From: CAZEQD01 sp964514305
GTDB taxonomy: Bacteria; Acidobacteriota; Aminicenantia; Aminicenantales; Aminicenantaceae
Direction: 5' to 3'
DNA length: 41,244 nucleotides
Assembly: GCA_964514305.1 (NCBI GenBank)
Contig: CAZEQD010000015.1
Coordinates: 1-41,244 of the forward strand
Below, one piece after another: positions 38,864 to 41,244 of the stretch. The notes under the pieces are model-generated. The model had not been told where the DNA came from and made no database searches. It saw only the letters and a program-made list of their open reading frames with translations. Both the position numbers and the translations under genes were made by a program. Every line of letters starts with the position of its first letter. The first letter of the stretch is position 1.

Positions 38864-40018
38864 ATGGGAAAAGAAGCTGACCCTCTGAAATTTCACCTGC
38901 CGACGCACATCATTTTTGGCTCAGGAATAACACCCCTCCTCAAAGATATTATCGACGAGATGGAGGCTTCCCGTCTCTTTTTAATTACAGATAAGGGAAT
39001 TGTTAAGGCTGGCCTCTTGGAAAAGATAACTTCAATCATAGGTAAAGTTGACTATTTCGATGGGATAGAACCCAATCCGAAGTCAGAAACAGTCAATAAA
39101 ATTGGAGCTTTGCTCCGTCAAAATCCTCTAGATTTAATCGTCGCTTTAGGAGGAGGGAGCTGTCTGGATGCTGGCAAAGCAGCTGCTCTTCTAGCTACCA
39201 ATCAAGGAGTCATAGAAGATTATGAAGGAAAAGAGAAATACATCCATGATCCGCTGCCAGTTGTGGCTGTTCCAACTACCTGTGGCACAGGAAGTGAAGT
39301 AACCTGGGTGGCTGTTATTACTGATGTCCAGAGGAAATTCAAGATGAGCATCAAAGGCAAGAAGATGTTTCCAGCCGTGGCTCTGGTTGATCCTGATTTA
39401 CTTACCAGCCTGCCTAAACCTGTAATCGCTTCTACTGGCTTGGATGCCTTAACTCATGCCATCGAGGCATATACTTCCAAAGCAGCCAGTATTATTACCG
39501 ATAACTTGGCCCTCAAGGCAGTTAAATTAATTTCCAGCTCTTTGACTACCTGTTATAAGGATATAAAAAGAGCCAAGGTTTCCCGAGAGAACTTGATGAT
39601 GGGTAGCCTTATGGCCGGAATGGCCTTTGGCAATAGCGATGTAGGAGCTGTTCACTGTCTGGCTGAATCAATTGGAGCTTTATTCGATGTGCCTCATGGT
39701 GTGGCTAATGCTATTTTCCTGCCATATGTAATGGAATTTAACCTGCCCGCTTGCCTTGATAAGTATGCCCAAATAGCAGAAGCCTTTGGCCTGCGTGAAG
39801 AAAATGCCCAAAAAGCAGCCACGAAACTGATTGAAGAAATCAGATCATTATCTCGATCTTTAAACATTCCTTTTTTTAAACGTCTAGGTATAGATGAAAG
39901 CCAGTTTCTTAAAATTGCAGAATATTCCTGCCAAAATAATTCCAATCCTTCTAATCCTCGTCCAGTTACAAATCAGGATTATTTGTCCATCCTCAAGGCT
40001 GCCTTGGCAGATAGTTAA
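38864..40018 (+). CDS. Iron-containing alcohol dehydrogenase
   Basis: A 384-residue metal-dependent dehydrogenase of the Fe-ADH family. The cofactor loop GGGSCLDAGKAAAL lies at about residues 95-108. Metal ligands sit in STGLDALTHAIEAYTS (Asp, His), VHCLAESIGALF and VPHGVANAIFLPYVMEFN (His). It is probably translated with the aminotransferase, four bases upstream. The pairing suggests a route in which an amino acid is deaminated to an oxo acid whose aldehyde or semialdehyde is reduced, but the substrate is unknown. Alternative members of the family act on 1,3-propanediol, butanol or lactaldehyde. Confidence 0.9.
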   Translation: MGKEADPLKFHLPTHIIFGSGITPLLKDIIDEMEASRLFLITDKGIVKAGLLEKITSIIGKVDYFDGIEPNPKSETVNKIGALLRQNPLDLIVALGGGSCLDAGKAAALLATNQGVIEDYEGKEKYIHDPLPVVAVPTTCGTGSEVTWVAVITDVQRKFKMSIKGKKMFPAVALVDPDLLTSLPKPVIASTGLDALTHAIEAYTSKAASIITDNLALKAVKLISSSLTTCYKDIKRAKVSRENLMMGSLMAGMAFGNSDVGAVHCLAESIGALFDVPHGVANAIFLPYVMEFNLPACLDKYAQIAEAFGLREENAQKAATKLIEEIRSLSRSLNIPFFKRLGIDESQFLKIAEYSCQNNSNPSNPRPVTNQDYLSILKAALADS

Positions 40019-40351
40019 GGAAAATTTTAATTTTTAGCTACCTCTCGTGGAGAGAAGAAAAAATAGTAGCGATTAGGGTTTTGACACAGATGCTAGAAAA
40101 ACCTTAAAGCTTCTTCATAATTTCTTTCTCTGACAACATGCTTAAAGAAATCTAAAAGCAGGGTAATTTTTTCTTGGATAGACCTGCTTTCTTTGATAAT
40201 GAGCTGGAAAATCTGAACGGAGAATTCAGACCGAAGTAGAGATAGCTCAGTAGCTTTTCTTTTCATTCTGAACAAAACCTCTTTTTCCCTATTCTTATCA
40301 CAGATTTTAGCTTTGAAGTGGCTTGAAGTATGCCTTATGGATTAGTGATAA

Positions 40352-40843
40352 CCAAATCAGAAACTGGAGCATAAGCAGTATCAGAGAGAAGCTCTTAAAG
40401 CAGCAGTGGGTCAAGTGATTCATCTTTCCTACTGATTGGGAGAAAAAGAGATGCGCAGAATTAAGGGATATGCCTATGGCAAGAGCACTTTGCACAGATG
40501 CATAAAAGAGTTGGCCGAACAATATGGGCAGTGGTCTTCTTATAGGTACCGGGCTTTCAAGTTTTTGATCGTCAATGGGATGAGACCTCACCGATGTGTC
40601 TAGCATGGAAAGAGAGACTTTCCCATCTTCCTTTACTTTGATAGTGCCGAGAAAGATGAACAACAACCTTTTCCCAAACTTATAGATGAAATCCTGCTTT
40701 TTTCTTTGACTCGAGAGATGATTGAAGAGTTCTTGCCTCAGGACAAAAAGGTTGTGGTCAATCTTGTGGGAGAGGTTAAAAATGGTTTTGAAAAACTGAT
40801 TAAGGCTCTTGGTCCGAAGAAGTATCCGAAGGCCAGAACCTAA
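40352..40843 (+). pseudogene. Decayed reading frame, possibly a transposase remnant
   Basis: One frame stays protein-like for about 490 bases but has internal stops at 40433 (TGA) and 40601 (TAG). Around the first stop it reads EHKQYQREALKAAVGQVIH and, after it, MRRIKGYAYGKSTLHRCIKE followed by LAEQYGQW; the KSTLHRCIKEL stretch looks like a helix-turn-helix. After the second stop it continues HGKRDFPIFLYFDSAEKDEQ to a TAA at 40841. A DDE transposase origin is plausible but no catalytic triad was recognised. The flanks (40019-40351 and 40844-41086) contain no gene I can support. Confidence 0.45.
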
Positions 40844-41086
40844 TCAAAAAAAGTAACTTTTTTTGAGGAAATATTCTGATCGCGTCCACCTTTGAGATAG
40901 TTTCCATAATTGTTATAGTATTGTGGCAAATCTGGAATCTATCTTATCCAGTTTTTATTCTTATAAAACTAGTCACCGCTTTGCTTTTCCAGCTGCAACA
41001 GAATATTGGGAGAAACTGGAGAAAAAATTAGGGATAGTTCACCCACATTTTTTCCGTTTTAAAAATAGTTGTCTTGGATTTGCTAT

Positions 41087-41244
41087 TTATCTTCTTAAAT
41101 TAGCTTTGGAGAAGATATAATCAGGGATGGAAGCATTGAAGGTTATTTCTTCGATTTTGAACTCTGTTCCTTGGCCTTGTTTGAGAACATCCTTAAAGAT
41201 TCCTTCCATTGGTACCCAACGATTGTTTATCTTTTCCACTCTTT
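41087..41244 (-). CDS. C-terminal end of a LolA-like outer-membrane lipoprotein-sorting protein (partial)
   Basis: Only the last 51 codons lie in the window; the gene continues beyond the right edge. Minus-strand translation gives NRWVPMEGIFKDVLKQGQ, then TEFKIEEITFNASIPDYIFS and KANLRR before a TAA. The pattern of a Trp-Val-Pro strand, a Glu-rich strand, then F-x-IPDxxFS-x-x-LRR at the end is typical of LolA-like proteins (outer-membrane lipoprotein-sorting family, often next to RND or MMPL exporters). The domain assignment rests on this short tail only. Confidence 0.6.
   Translation of the reverse strand, partial: RVEKINNRWVPMEGIFKDVLKQGQGTEFKIEEITFNASIPDYIFSKANLRR

Noticed and set aside
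40093..40266. Minus-strand frame of about 57 codons (MKRKATELSLLRSEF start)
   Set aside because: It has only a poorly spaced AGAGG, no recognised family and lies in a region of decay; a small helical protein cannot be excluded but I cannot support it.
40923..41120. 65-codon plus-strand frame near the right edge
   Set aside because: It uses a GTG start without ribosome-binding site and overlaps the more convincing LolA-like C-terminus on the other strand.

Overview
The window looks like chromosomal DNA of a Gram-negative (diderm), AT-rich bacterium. It encodes a YidC with a large periplasmic domain, a TolC-type outer-membrane channel, an outer-membrane barrel protein with a CBM9-like N-terminus, and the C-terminal end of a LolA-like lipoprotein-sorting protein. 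CarD, Hfq, secreted serine hydrolases and one-carbon/acyl-CoA genes side by side would fit an Acidobacteriota or Aminicenantes-like lineage, but that placement is an inference. A run of exactly 100 N at 15264-15363 shows it is a scaffold from a draft or metagenome assembly.

Layout. 1-2.4 kb (minus): rpmH-rnpA-yidD-yidC, the ribosomal protein L34 / RNase P / membrane insertase cluster. It is divergent from carD, which has a near-consensus promoter placed so close that its mRNA is probably leaderless. 2.5-4.7 kb (plus): carD, a CNNM/CorC-type transporter, smpB. 4.7-6.0 kb (minus): hfq-pdxA, tail to tail with smpB. 6.1-6.3 kb: an imperfect inverted repeat that truncates an ArsR-type gene. 6.5-15.1 kb (minus): an ECF sigma factor, zinc-finger anti-sigma, Spy/CpxP-like protein, MacA-like adaptor, ABC ATPase, MacB-like permease, TolC, then a CBM9/DUF5916-type barrel protein. 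15.4-15.8 kb (minus): a small secreted protein. The same promoter motif (GGAAGA, 15-16 bases, CGTCTAA) precedes both the sigma gene and this small gene, which suggests a small ECF regulon.

15.9-20.8 kb (plus): a compact respiratory cluster with one small succinate dehydrogenase anchor, sdhA, sdhB, a Rieske protein, a fused cytochrome b with b6-type haem spacing, and a small membrane protein. No cytochrome c gene is present. Two related inverted-repeat elements (MITE-like) sit here, one between sdhA and sdhB and one after the last gene. 21.0-27.0 kb (plus): radC, fhs, a thiolase, 3-hydroxyacyl-CoA dehydrogenase, recA. 27.2-32.3 kb: two secreted penicillin-binding/beta-lactamase-fold serine hydrolases flanking a broken Ntn-hydrolase gene and a lone SagB-type oxidoreductase. 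32.4-33.8 kb (minus): an NhaC-type antiporter. 34.1-40.0 kb (plus): a COG3044-type ATPase, folD, a small helix-turn-helix protein, a fold-type I aminotransferase and an iron-type alcohol dehydrogenase. 40.0-41.1 kb: gene-poor, with a decayed reading frame. 41.09-41.24 kb (minus): the LolA-like end.

The best candidates for new biology are the ECF-controlled efflux/envelope module with its paired promoters, and the SDH-Rieske-cytochrome b cluster that lacks a cytochrome c and carries a mobile element inside the operon. I did not find a defence island, CRISPR array, tRNA, rRNA or obvious new multi-gene system beyond these.
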